A stretch of 14,660 nt of DNA from Pinguiococcus pyrenoidosus (lineage: Eukaryota; Sar; Pinguiophyceae; Pinguiochrysidales; Pinguiochrysidaceae), in NCBI GenBank assembly GCA_019677205.1, contig JAAMXY010000004.1:1-14660 (forward strand), given 5' to 3'. The position numbers and the translations under genes were made by a program. This document shows, in pieces, positions 1 through 7,472 of the stretch (its first letter is position 1; each line of letters starts with the position of its first letter). The notes beneath the pieces were generated by a model, which saw only the letters and a list, made by a program, of their open reading frames with translations, made no database searches and was not told the DNA's origin.

Positions 1-323
1 GCGTTATCTAATAACCCAATGAACATGATTTTTATTCCATATTATTATAATTATATATAGTAATTTTTTATTTTGGAAAAACCGTTCGAAACGGGGTGAT
101 TTTTGTCGTCACCTCTTCTTTCCTTTCTCTCTGATCCCCGACCTGTCTCGCGCCCGACTGTGCTCCCTCTGTCCCGTCGTCTTCCGTCTTCTGTCCTTCC
201 GCTCTTCGGAGTCTGTCGTCGACTCTGTCCGAGTTTCCCGCCATTTCTCCAACTTTCCACAAGAGGGCGCCGCTGGCCCTTTTCGCCTTCCGCTCGCGTC
301 GTTTCCGCGCCGCAGCTGCGCGA
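1..323 (+). promoter_or_regulatory. AT-rich island and pyrimidine-rich leader upstream of the HPS3-like gene
   Basis: Bases 1-85 are strongly A+T rich (runs of TATTATTATAATTATATATAG type) in an otherwise GC-rich window. Bases 108-260 are a C/T-rich stretch on the + strand. No ATG occurs between the AT block and position 324, so 324 would be the first start codon of a transcript that begins in the pyrimidine tract. I read this as core promoter plus 5' leader. Open frames here on either strand are low-complexity and not convincing. No TATA box can be singled out within so AT-rich a block. Confidence 0.45.
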
Positions 324-2435
324 ATGCTCTTCAAGGAGGCACAGGCGCTGCCTGGCGCCGAAGGTACCAGCTGATGTGCCGCGAGGCCTCGAAAGTGCGA
401 TACTTACCGTTGCTCCCCACGCACTTTGCAGGCGTTCGCGCCGCCTGTGTGGTGCCGAGCGAGCCACCTCGTCTGATTCTTGGGCTGTGCCGCGGCGTCT
501 ATGAAGCGTGGGTGCTGCCACCCAGAGAGACGGCGTTCTGCGGCTCTTGCTGGCCGCGCTGCCTGCGGGATTCGGTGGCGCTGCTGTGGGTGGATGGGAA
601 AGGTGTCCCTGCCAGCTTGGTGGCGCTAGAGAGGGACAGCTCGCCGGATCTTCGTGGACAGCTCTTTTTGGTGCGGTACGCTGTGTCCTCCAAAGCCTCC
701 GCCGAGGACTGCCACCGGACAAAGTGACTTGCTGACACACCTTGGAACCTCCTGAAGATACGAGCCGCAGCGAGCGGTGAACTCGGCGGATCTGGGTGCC
801 AATGCTCCTGTGGCGCTCCCCATGGCTTCGTCCTGTGCGACGATGGACGTCTGCCCGAGCACGGCTACGGTGGCAGTCCTAAGCTACATCGGGGGCGACG
901 GAGATCTGTCAGCGGGCGCTCCGAGGGGACACCTGTACCTCAACCTGTGGCGGCCGTCAGACAAGGGCTTCCAGCACCTATTCCAGGTATGCAAAGTACG
1001 AAAAGATGAGGGAGGTGACGCGTGGCAGTTCTACCAGCAATGCGAGGGATGGCGAGCAATGCGAGCAACACTAGGAATGCTAGGAATGCTAGGAATGCTA
1101 GGAATGCTAGGAATGCTAGGAATGCCAGGAACGCTAGGAATGCCAAGAATGCCGAGACATCAGAACCCCAAGACATCAGAACCCCTTGGTAACACCGCAA
1201 GCTTACTGATGGAACTGGATTGTTCTGCAGGTCGACCTCAACCCGTTCAAGATGCCACCGGTCGAGCTGGTTGGTCCAAGTATGCTGCACGTCGCGTCCG
1301 CTTGGGCGTCCTGGCCGCCCTTGGCGCTCACTCAGTGCCGCAGGCATGTCGCCATCTATGGGCGCAGGTCGATGCGGCTGCTCACGGTCTCAGCCGTCAA
1401 ACGGAAGCGCAGCCGAGGTCGTGAGGCGGAGATGCCAAACATCTTCGACGCGCGCGCTCCTGACGAAGCGATTGCTTTCGCGCCTCCGCTTCTCGAAGAG
1501 AGTATTGGCTGCAATGCAGCACAAATGAATGCCTGGCTTTGTGCGTGCAACGCTGCGATGAGTGCCGAAGAGGACGGGGAAGCGGAGCGGAAGCGAAGAA
1601 GCTCCGAGTCGCAGGACTTCTGGATGACGGCTATTGTCCAGTCGACGTGCGAGCCAGATGACGAAATCGTCTCGGTGGTCCTGAGCAGGTATCCTCTGCC
1701 TGGGCAGCAGATGCTCACCATGATCGTCGCGACGACGAAGAGAGTACACATCTACGATGTGCCAGAATCTCAGGCAGGTGCGCGGGTGTTCCACCATCGA
1801 TGTCACTTCGAGGCCAGGGCTCCCATAGTGATGCTGCCCGAGCCTTTCCTTCGCACGAGCCGGCCGGTACTCTTTGTGATGACTCAAGCGGGTCTAGAAG
1901 CCTGGCTCCTCCTGGCGCCCAGTCAGTCAAGGCGGAGGAAAGCGGTACGCCCGGAGTGTGTTCTGCTGGAGCAGCTGGCAATCGACTCCGCGCAGATTCT
2001 GAATGTAAGAAGTCGTCGAGCAGCCGCGGCTTTGGCCTGCCCTGGGGGACAGCTCATTGTGCTTGGCATGGAGTCGTGGAATGCGGAGGAAAGCGATTCC
2101 GTCAGCTCAACGCAGCGCCCCGGCTATCCCGAAGTACCGGTTCATATCATGCCTTCGAGTGCGCGCGATATGCTGCACTCGGCCACCTCGAACGTCCTAG
2201 GGAGAGCCCAAGGAAGAAGACGCGCGAGGCAAACGCAGAGGTTCCGACTCTTCTGCTCCGGCTTCGCAAGGCTTTCAGCAAGCTGCACGAGCAGATCGAC
2301 GAGAGTCCGCCCTTTGCTAGACGCTTGGAAGGCGACGATGACATGACGAAAGCCGCCGCTGGCTTGAAAACGAATCGGAACCGGATTCTGAACGAGACGC
2401 TATTGCTGATTGAGCTGGAACACGCTTGCAATTGA
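324..2435 (+). CDS. Beta-propeller-like protein, possible HPS3 (BLOC-2) homologue, five exons
   Basis: Proposed exons are 324-363, 432-675, 758-986, 1231-2158 and 2239-2435, giving 545 residues. Intron 1 (364-431, AAG|GTACCA...TTTGCAG) and intron 3 (987-1230, CAG|GTATGC...TTCTGCAG) look firm. Intron 2 is either 676-757 or 683-770. Intron 4 is inferred because the coding frame shifts between about 2133 and 2241; GTGCGC...ACGCAG (2159-2238) fits best. The protein has repeated hydrophobic strand pairs typical of a propeller: RLILGLCRGVYEAWVL (27-42), an ATVAVLSY...HLYLNLWR segment in exon 3, MLTMIVATTKRVHIYDV (332-348) and VLFVMTQAGLEAWLLL (384-399). Two basic or acidic loops separate blades. 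The order and character of these strands recall the N-terminal half of HPS3, a lysosome-related-organelle trafficking subunit, but without its C-terminal helical half. That assignment is from memory of the family and is tentative; any WD-like or propeller scaffold is possible. The frame 3' of 2241 ends in a helical segment before TGA 2433. Confidence 0.6.
1071..1151 (+). repeat. 9-bp tandem repeat (CTAGGAATG) inside intron 3 of the HPS3-like gene
   Basis: Six perfect consecutive copies of CTAGGAATG begin at 1071, 1080, 1089, 1098, 1107 and 1116. Three diverged copies follow at 1125, 1134 and 1143. Immediately upstream, GCGAGCAAT/GCGAGCAAC shows the same 9-nt spacing. Lying between a good donor (987) and a good acceptor (1230), it explains why this intron is 2-4 times longer than most others in the window. 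Confidence 0.9.
1155..1185 (+). repeat. 15-bp direct repeat (AGACATCAGAACCCC) with 1-bp spacer
   Basis: AGACATCAGAACCCC occurs at 1155-1169 and again, identical, at 1171-1185, in the same intron as the 9-bp repeat and directly 3' of it. This looks like replication slippage. Confidence 0.85.
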
Positions 2436-2739
2436 GAAGAGAAGTCAAGCGCAAGGACGTATTCTTCCCCTCGCTCCGCCCCAACCACGCCACGAAGGGA
2501 AAGAAGAAAATGACAAACTTTCTCTCTCGCTGCTGGATCAACATCCACATCCACATCCACATCAACATCCACATCAACATCCACATCAACATCCACATCA
2601 ACATCAACGTCGCCTTCGGTGCGCTTCGTCTTATCTCGGCGCATCTTACAAATACATCGCTGCCGCCTTCTTCTTCTTTCCGCGGAGCGGTCTCGGAGGA
2701 CAAGCTTGATCGGCGCTTGCCCGAAAAACAAGGGCGCCG
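2436..2739. other. Convergent intergenic region between the HPS3-like and HA-repeat genes
   Basis: This 304-bp stretch lies between two facing stop codons (2433-2435 on + and 2740-2742 on -), so it should hold both 3' UTRs. Apart from the hexamer repeat it contains no convincing gene. Open frames across it encode only repeat-derived His-Pro, Asp-Val or Met-Trp strings. No polyadenylation signal was identified with confidence. Confidence 0.6.
2537..2608 (+). repeat. Hexanucleotide repeat (ATCCAC/ATCAAC)n in shared 3' region
   Basis: About 72 bp are built of a 6-bp unit that varies between ATCCAC and ATCAAC. From about 2559 the two variants alternate as a 12-bp higher-order unit. It is a minisatellite between two convergent genes. 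It is open in several frames only because six is a multiple of three. Confidence 0.9.
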
Positions 2740-4191
2740 TCAACGCAGGGGATCATCCTTCTTCGAGACCTTTGCGGCTCTGCGTTTTCGTCCGGCGCCG
2801 AGGCGCCAGGGAAACCCCAGCGCATCTAGGGCTGCCCTTCGTTCTTTTACAACTTCTTCGCTCTTGCCTCGCAGGTATCGCTGCTTACTGCGTACGTCAT
2901 TGACACGCTGGCCCAGTCGGAAGCCCCACAGCTCCTCTGGCCAGTCTTCGCTCTGAGGAATCACGAAAGCCTGGGCCACGTTGGCGTGGCCGTGCAATTG
3001 CCGATACGACGCGAGGGCTGCTTTGAATTTCTCGAACGCAGCGCTTCTCGAGGAGCAGGGCTTTGCAGGCAGATCGAATCCAAGGTTTCTCAGCTCTCTG
3101 CGCCTCTCTGCATTGGTGAAGACGTTGTGGAGCCCCGCGCTCCTCATCTTGCTGCAGCGATGCCCAAGGCGCAGCCCGTGCACCTCCTTGGGCCACGGGC
3201 CTTCTTCTGATGCCATGTCGTCCAGACCAGCTGGCACCACAAAATCTGTCGGCACCTTGCAAGTGCCGTACAGCCGCTTGTAGGCTTTGAGAGCCTTCAG
3301 GGTCTGTAGCCAGCTTTGCTCCGGCACGTCCCACACGAAGCCGAGGCTCTCCAGCTGAAACCACCTGCCGGGGTTGTCTTGAACAAAATCTGCCTTGCTG
3401 CGGATGCGCGAGACGCGCAGGCCGAGCTTGAGCCCCCGCGTGTGGGACGGGAAGTCGTCGCTGTGGGGCACCACGAAGGTCGCTGGCACCCGCACATGTC
3501 CGTACTTCGCCTTGAAGGCAACGAGGGCATCTAGCACAATGTTGTATTCCGACTGCAACCTTTGCCACTCAAAATCCAGCGCGCTGAGCTCGTCACGCCG
3601 GTACGCGTGGCTCATGACATGCTTGTACCAAAACTCCATGCTGTAGACGAGGCGGGCCAGGCGCCTTCCCCAGCAGTATCGAGGCCACGGTTCGGTTTTG
3701 GGAACAGTGAAGGAGCTCGGCATGCACAGGTGGCCATGCACGTCGTAGTAGCACTGAAGCCCAGCAAGAAGACCCCGATACGTCGCCCGCTCTTCGTTGA
3801 AGTCAAAGCCCATGCTCTGCAGCTGGCGTCCCACCTCCGACACGTCCTTGAAGTCCGCCTGCTGCTCGTGCATCCTTCGTAGCCTGCAGCACATCACTCC
3901 CAGCGGCAGCCTCCAGCTCGTCTCCGGCCAGGGCGCTTCTTGTGGCACCACAAAATCCGGGTGCACGAGCAAGGAGCCGTCGAGGCGCTCGTAGCAACGC
4001 AGAGCCTCGAGGAGCACGGTGACGTCGCCAGTCGGAACATTTACGGCCGTGAGGTCCAGCGTCTCCCTGGTGTCCGCAAGGGGCCCAGTTTGAGGTCTTC
4101 TCGCTTGCAGCAGCAAGCTTGACCTCAGCCCGCCAGCGGCGTGGAGGAAGAGCAGGAGCAACAGCCCCTCGGCCTTGCCACGCACGCGCAT
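2740..4191 (-). CDS. Secreted or plastid-targeted protein of five helicase-associated (HA) repeats
   Basis: This is a single uninterrupted frame of 483 residues. The frame is open further upstream to an ATG at 4371, but I choose the ATG at 4189-4191 because a typical signal peptide follows at once: MRVRGKAEG then a Leu run (10-16) and HAAGG. The rest is five repeats of about 73-80 residues (roughly 57-131, 137-209, 216-287, 294-373 and 387-462). Each has a helix, a G(H/T)--VP-x-FVVP strand element, a WP motif, G--LG--V---R, and an ending like LGFxW or LGFDF. This matches the helicase-associated domain family (Pfam HA), which in many algae occurs without any helicase; no helicase motif is present here. 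The molecular function is unknown, and nucleic-acid binding is only inferred from the name-giving context. The tail is basic (GRKRRAAKVSKK). Destination (ER, outside or plastid) cannot be settled: there is no Phe at the predicted cleavage site. Confidence 0.85.
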   Translation of the reverse strand: MRVRGKAEGLLLLLFLHAAGGLRSSLLLQARRPQTGPLADTRETLDLTAVNVPTGDVTVLLEALRCYERLDGSLLVHPDFVVPQEAPWPETSWRLPLGVMCCRLRRMHEQQADFKDVSEVGRQLQSMGFDFNEERATYRGLLAGLQCYYDVHGHLCMPSSFTVPKTEPWPRYCWGRRLARLVYSMEFWYKHVMSHAYRRDELSALDFEWQRLQSEYNIVLDALVAFKAKYGHVRVPATFVVPHSDDFPSHTRGLKLGLRVSRIRSKADFVQDNPGRWFQLESLGFVWDVPEQSWLQTLKALKAYKRLYGTCKVPTDFVVPAGLDDMASEEGPWPKEVHGLRLGHRCSKMRSAGLHNVFTNAERRRELRNLGFDLPAKPCSSRSAAFEKFKAALASYRQLHGHANVAQAFVIPQSEDWPEELWGFRLGQRVNDVRSKQRYLRGKSEEVVKERRAALDALGFPWRLGAGRKRRAAKVSKKDDPLR

Positions 4192-4601
4192 CGCTTCTTC
4201 AGCTCCGGATGGGCCGGGAGCACCGGGGCCGAAGCGTCTGCAGCATGGCGCAACTTCTGGCTCACTCCGACCAAAATCTACCAGCAGCCCACAGCTGGAG
4301 ATGCTTTTGGGACGTCTCAGCGGTGCCGAGCGTGCCGCCCTCTGCTTCACGAGAGCTCGGGATCGACGCACGACTCTGAAGGGTGTGACTTGTCAATTGT
4401 ATATTTATATATGCCTTTATGATATTCTTATAAATATTTAACATATTTCCATACTACCTGTTCTATTTTAGTAATGATCTATAATATCTTATATAATTTT
4501 ATACATTACTTATCTCTCTCAAATGTTCAATACACTAGTTTTACTTATATGGTTAAGTTCACCCTAATCCAAAAGCCACGAAGCTCTCCGCTTGATTGGG
4601 G

Positions 4602-4621
4602 CTCTCTCTCTCTCTCTCTCT
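4602..4621 (+). repeat. (CT)10 microsatellite in the leader of the FLASH-like gene
   Basis: Ten perfect CT units lie about 70 bp upstream of the start codon and just 3' of the CCAAT box. A pyrimidine-rich tract in this position may be part of the initiator or leader. The HPS3-like gene has a comparable C/T-rich leader. Confidence 0.85.
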
Positions 4622-4654
4622 GTCTTCCCACGTCGTCCTTCCACGGCGTTTAGC

Positions 4655-4684
4655 ATGGCCCAGCAAGACTTGGCCGAGGACTGA
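4655..4684 (+). other. Upstream ORF of nine codons before the FLASH-like start
   Basis: An ATG at 4655 opens a 9-codon frame (MAQQDLAED) that stops with TGA at 4682-4684, nine bases before the ATG at 4694. If the transcript starts in or before the CT tract this is the first ATG met by scanning ribosomes, so main-frame translation would need leaky scanning or reinitiation. It is seen directly; the regulatory role is inferred. Confidence 0.5.
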
Positions 4685-4693
4685 GAAGCTGCG

Positions 4694-5137
4694 ATGGATG
4701 AAAGCATCTTGTACGGCGACTTGGACCTGACCGACGCCGGCTCTGCCAAGGCCGCGCGGGTGCAGGAGCTGGAGGCGGAGAACGAGAAGCTCAAAGAAGA
4801 GCTGCGCACGGCTCAGCTGATGGTGCGCCGCTGCAGAGGAGGCCACCTGGCAGGTGGAAAAGCCGCTTTGACAAGATTCTTATGTTCCTGCCATGCCTCT
4901 ATGCGAACTCCAAGGTGGAGAACTACGAGAAGCGCTGCGCTACGCTGGAGCAGAACATCTCCTCCTTGTACGAGACGGCCAAGGCGGAGGTGGATCGCAA
5001 GGTGATCCGGAGCTCCAACTGCAGCTTGCAGCTGTCAATTGACCCCGACTATCTTGCACCAGGATGCAAGAATCGCGGGCCTCCTTGCGGAGCTGGAGGC
5101 TGCGCAGGGGGCGGCGGCGTCGAAAGCCGGCAGATGA
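4694..5137 (+). CDS. Small coiled-coil protein with FLASH-like N-terminal motif, three exons
   Basis: Exons 4694-4822, 4915-5001 and 5063-5137 give 96 residues. Introns are 92 bp (ATG|GTGCGC...CTCCAAG) and 61 bp (AAG|GTGATC...GCACCAG). The choice is supported because splicing joins one continuous heptad pattern: an acidic start containing LYGDLDL, then LEAENEKLKEEL, then NISSLYETAKAEVDRK, and straight after the second intron DARIAGLLAEL. NIS-L--TA--E--RKD--I is the signature of the coiled coil at the N-terminus of FLASH (CASP8AP2), also present in plant and fungal proteins. In animals that segment dimerises and binds Lsm11 in histone pre-mRNA 3' processing. Here the protein is almost only this segment. 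The assignment rests on this short motif, so function is inferred. An alternative acceptor at 4875 is also in frame but breaks the coiled coil. Its stop lies 24 bp from the stop of the facing gene. Confidence 0.7.
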
Positions 5138-5161
5138 CGGTGCTCTTCAGCAGCATGGCCG

Positions 5162-6467
5162 CTACGTCTTCTCCTCGTCGTCTTGCTCGCAAGCGTCTGA
5201 ATCCGCTCGCTCTCTCTTTTGTCGGTTCCATTCCAGGACTGCGTCGTCTAGTGCCTGGATTTCCTCCTCCGAGAGCATGTCCTGCACGCGCCAGTGGCCC
5301 GGCACGACGGGCTTGGCCCTCTGGATATGAACGGTCGTTTCCTTTTGTACAATCTTGACCTGCTCCACGGCAATGTATCGTGTGAACATAGAAGGCCGCC
5401 GGTGCCCAAGAGGGAAGGGCCGGAAAAAAAAAAGATCTGCGGGATCGGTACCTCTGATAGGAGCTTGCTGCAACTCATATACATTCCTCCAACTTGTGCC
5501 ACCATGCTGCGGATCAGGTTGTCGTCGGTGGCCACAATGACCATGGGGACGCGGGCTTCCTGCTTCAGGTAGGTGACGTGCCGCTCAATGAAGGCGTCCG
5601 CCGTTTCGTTTCGGCCGGTGAAGACGGCGTTCATCCCTTTCCCGTACTCTGGGCAGCGCAATGGCACCACGAGCGGCCAAAGCTTTCTCGTTAGTGCGCG
5701 CTGCAGGGGCTGCTGCAAGAGATCGCCATTCCTCTCTTGCCCCCTCTCCCTGCCTTGCTGCTTCCCTTACCGTACTCTGGCATTGTCGTGTCATAGGATG
5801 CAATGTTCTCCGTCTCCCCTCCGCCGTCGTACACGATCTTGACGTTCCATCCGCGCATGGCGGCCACGCCGTCCATGTCCTGCTCCAGCAGCGCCCGGGC
5901 CAAGGCAAACTCGCCGCGGTTCAGTCGCTTCTTGAGCTTGGGCCACTTGTTGATCACGTTCAGGCCATCTACGAAAAGCTGCGTGCCGTAGGATCGATAG
6001 CCCGCCGCTTCGCGATCCTCCTTCTTCAAAGCCTCTTCCGCTTCCTCGTCCTTCGCCTTTCGGTACTTGGATGCCACGCCCACGCCGCCCCCGCTGGCGC
6101 GCACCTGATCTCTCTTCTCCTGCCGCTTCTGCATGCGCAGCAGTGCCAGCTGCTGCCGCAAGGACACCGCGTTCTCGCGGGAAACGCGGGGAGCATCTGC
6201 CTCCGGCTGCACGTCAGCGCTGTTCGGGGTCTCCCCGCTGGCCTCGGGGCCGTCCACGAGGCCCCCGCTGTTGTGCTTCTTCTTCGCGCTCTTCTTCTTA
6301 GGTGTCCGCCGAGCCTCCAGCCAGACGCCCGTCCGGAGAGAGTCGAGATGGGCTCTGTAGCTCCCCAGACTCCGTCCTGCTTGGCCGATGCCGGCGCTCT
6401 CCAAGGCGCCCAGCAGCAGCACCCCCATCACGGTGGCTGCCCAGCGACCCGTAGAGCCAGCACGCAT
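5162..6467 (-). CDS. YacP/Rae1-family NYN-domain endoribonuclease, probably organellar, three exons
   Basis: CDS is complement of 5162-5359, 5452-5648 and 5771-6467, 363 residues. Introns are 122 bp (TACG|GTAAGG...TGCCCAG) and 92 bp (GAG|GTACCG...GAGCAG). The N-terminus has a hydrophobic segment (ATVMGVLLLGAL, 11-22), then a basic and charged linker with KKKSAKKK and a coiled-coil-like stretch (about 95-155). The NYN domain follows: LFVDGLNVINKWP (164-176, the first catalytic Asp), IVYDGGG (211-217), FTGRNETADAFIE in exon 2 (second acidic cluster), and VIVATDD with SKLLSEV. The C-terminus has LSEEEIQALDDAVLEW. This colinear set matches bacterial YacP/Rae1, a ribosome-associated mRNA endonuclease; algal and plant copies are usually plastid proteins. 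Substrate and compartment here are inferred. Splicing at intron 1 gives PEYEYGKG, a slight duplication next to the junction. The start is 185 bp from the divergent KEOPS gene. Confidence 0.88.
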
Positions 6468-6652
6468 GGCAGAAGCGGAGGGAGGCGTCCGCCTTCCGCT
6501 TTTTCAGCGGCGCAACGCTGTCTTACGGCTGAGGTGGCAAATGTTCTTTTACCGTTACGCTAGTAGAGAAGAAAGCCCTGTTTCAGTTTCAGGATGTGGC
6601 GCGCTAGAACAGCCATAGGACAGCGCACCAGCGCCGCAACCGGGGCTTGGCG
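6468..6652. promoter_or_regulatory. 185-bp bidirectional promoter between YacP-like and Cgi121/TPRKB genes
   Basis: The two start codons face away from each other with only 185 bp between them, so both promoters and both leaders must fit here. The interval is moderately GC rich and has no AT island and no CCAAT box that I could find. Specific elements cannot be assigned by eye. Confidence 0.55.
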
Positions 6653-7372
6653 ATGGCGGCGACGCTGGACTTCGACATGTTCCCAGACAGGCGTCTGGAG
6701 GTGCTCTACTTTGGGGGCGTGGGCAATGCGGCGGCCGTGAGAGCGGCGCTGCAGAGCGGGGAGCTCGCCAAGTGTGCCGTGCTGGACGCGGGGTGCATTG
6801 CGGGCCTGACGCACTTGCACTTTGCAGCCGCACTGGCCTTGCATCAGGCGCAGGCGTCAGGGGGGCTGAAGACGCAGACCTTGGAGACCGAGCTGCTGTA
6901 CTTCCTGTCGCCCAAGACGAGCATTCGCGACGCTTTCCGAAGATTCGGCGTGCAGGTTCGCTGGGACGACGCCTCTGTTTTGGGCTCTGGCCGTTCCGGA
7001 CTCAATGGAGAGGGCTTTCGTCGCATTGCGCAGGACTCCAGCACGGAGCTCTGTGCGTGCTTCTTCGTTGCGGAGGGCCAAGAGGAAGGAGAGGCCAGTC
7101 GGATACGAGAGGCGCTGCAGGTACCTTTGCCCGGATGCTTCCCGAAAGGCAGGTCCAGACCAGGGCGTCTCAGGGGTTGCACTGGCTTTCAGGCGAAGAT
7201 AGCGGGCGAGCAAGACGATCCGGAGAGCCGCTTGCTTGAGGGAGTAGATGACCCGTCGTCGGCGAAGCATAAGACGCTTTGCAAGGCGTTCAAGATCTCG
7301 CCACAGGAGAAGGCGAGCTCCCCCCTGGTCGACTCAATCATCACAAGGTGTGCGGCGAAGCACATGCTGTAG
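6653..7372 (+). CDS. TPRKB: KEOPS complex subunit Cgi121/TPRKB, three exons
   Basis: Exons 6653-6955, 7034-7120 and 7193-7372 give 189 residues, close to human TPRKB (175). Both introns (78 bp, CAG|GTTCGC...TTGCGCAG; 72 bp, CAG|GTACCT...CTTTCAG) are multiples of three without stops, so the unspliced frame also stays open. Splicing is supported because it joins RRFGVQ directly to DSSTEL, matching the RRFG--DSST run of TPRKB, and joins EALQ to AKIAGEQ. Other conserved parts are LDAGCIAGLTHLHFAAALAL, LKTQTLETELLYFLSP, and a C-terminal FKISPQEK---PLVDSIITR. Cgi121 binds the Bud32/PRPK kinase and delivers tRNA to KEOPS for N6-threonylcarbamoyl-A37 synthesis in cytosol or nucleus. The start is the first ATG of the frame and gives the normal family N-terminus with LEVLYFGGV. 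It faces the NDH2 gene tail to tail, stops 171 bp apart. Confidence 0.93.
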   Translation: MAATLDFDMFPDRRLEVLYFGGVGNAAAVRAALQSGELAKCAVLDAGCIAGLTHLHFAAALALHQAQASGGLKTQTLETELLYFLSPKTSIRDAFRRFGVQVRWDDASVLGSGRSGLNGEGFRRIAQDSSTELCACFFVAEGQEEGEASRIREALQVPLPGCFPKGRSRPGRLRGCTGFQAKIAGEQDDPESRLLEGVDDPSSAKHKTLCKAFKISPQEKASSPLVDSIITRCAAKHML

Positions 7373-7472
7373 CAAGGAGGATCCCCATCGGCATGCCATA
7401 AAGAGGATGCCGCCGACTTCTTCTTTTCTTCTTCTGTGCTGGTCATTCATTCATTTCACAGCCACGCGCCTT

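Larger units (their letters stand above)
4192..4693. promoter_or_regulatory. Divergent promoter region with AT-rich island (about 4385-4560)
   Basis: The two divergent genes start at 4191 (-) and 4694 (+). Bases about 4385-4560 are very A+T rich, with many TATATTTATA, TATAATATCTTATATAA and similar strings, in sharp contrast to flanks that are GC rich. On the gene-3 side follow an ATTGG (CCAAT) box at 4595-4599 and a CT tract. I read this as a shared promoter. An organelle-DNA insertion is an alternative origin for the AT block. No gene is seen in it. Confidence 0.5.

Noticed and set aside
51-740. 229-codon open frame on the - strand at the left edge
   Set aside because: It is compositionally Arg/Ser/Gly-rich, ends in the AT-rich island, and runs antisense to two supported exons of the HPS3-like gene.
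1071-1185. CRISPR-like direct repeats
   Set aside because: Units of 9 and 15 bp are adjacent or 1 bp apart with no unique spacers, and the host is a eukaryote.
2147-2743. Open frame with poly(Asp-Val) on the - strand
   Set aside because: The Asp-Val run is only the hexamer repeat read in frame; there is no domain, and it overlaps the ends of two supported genes.
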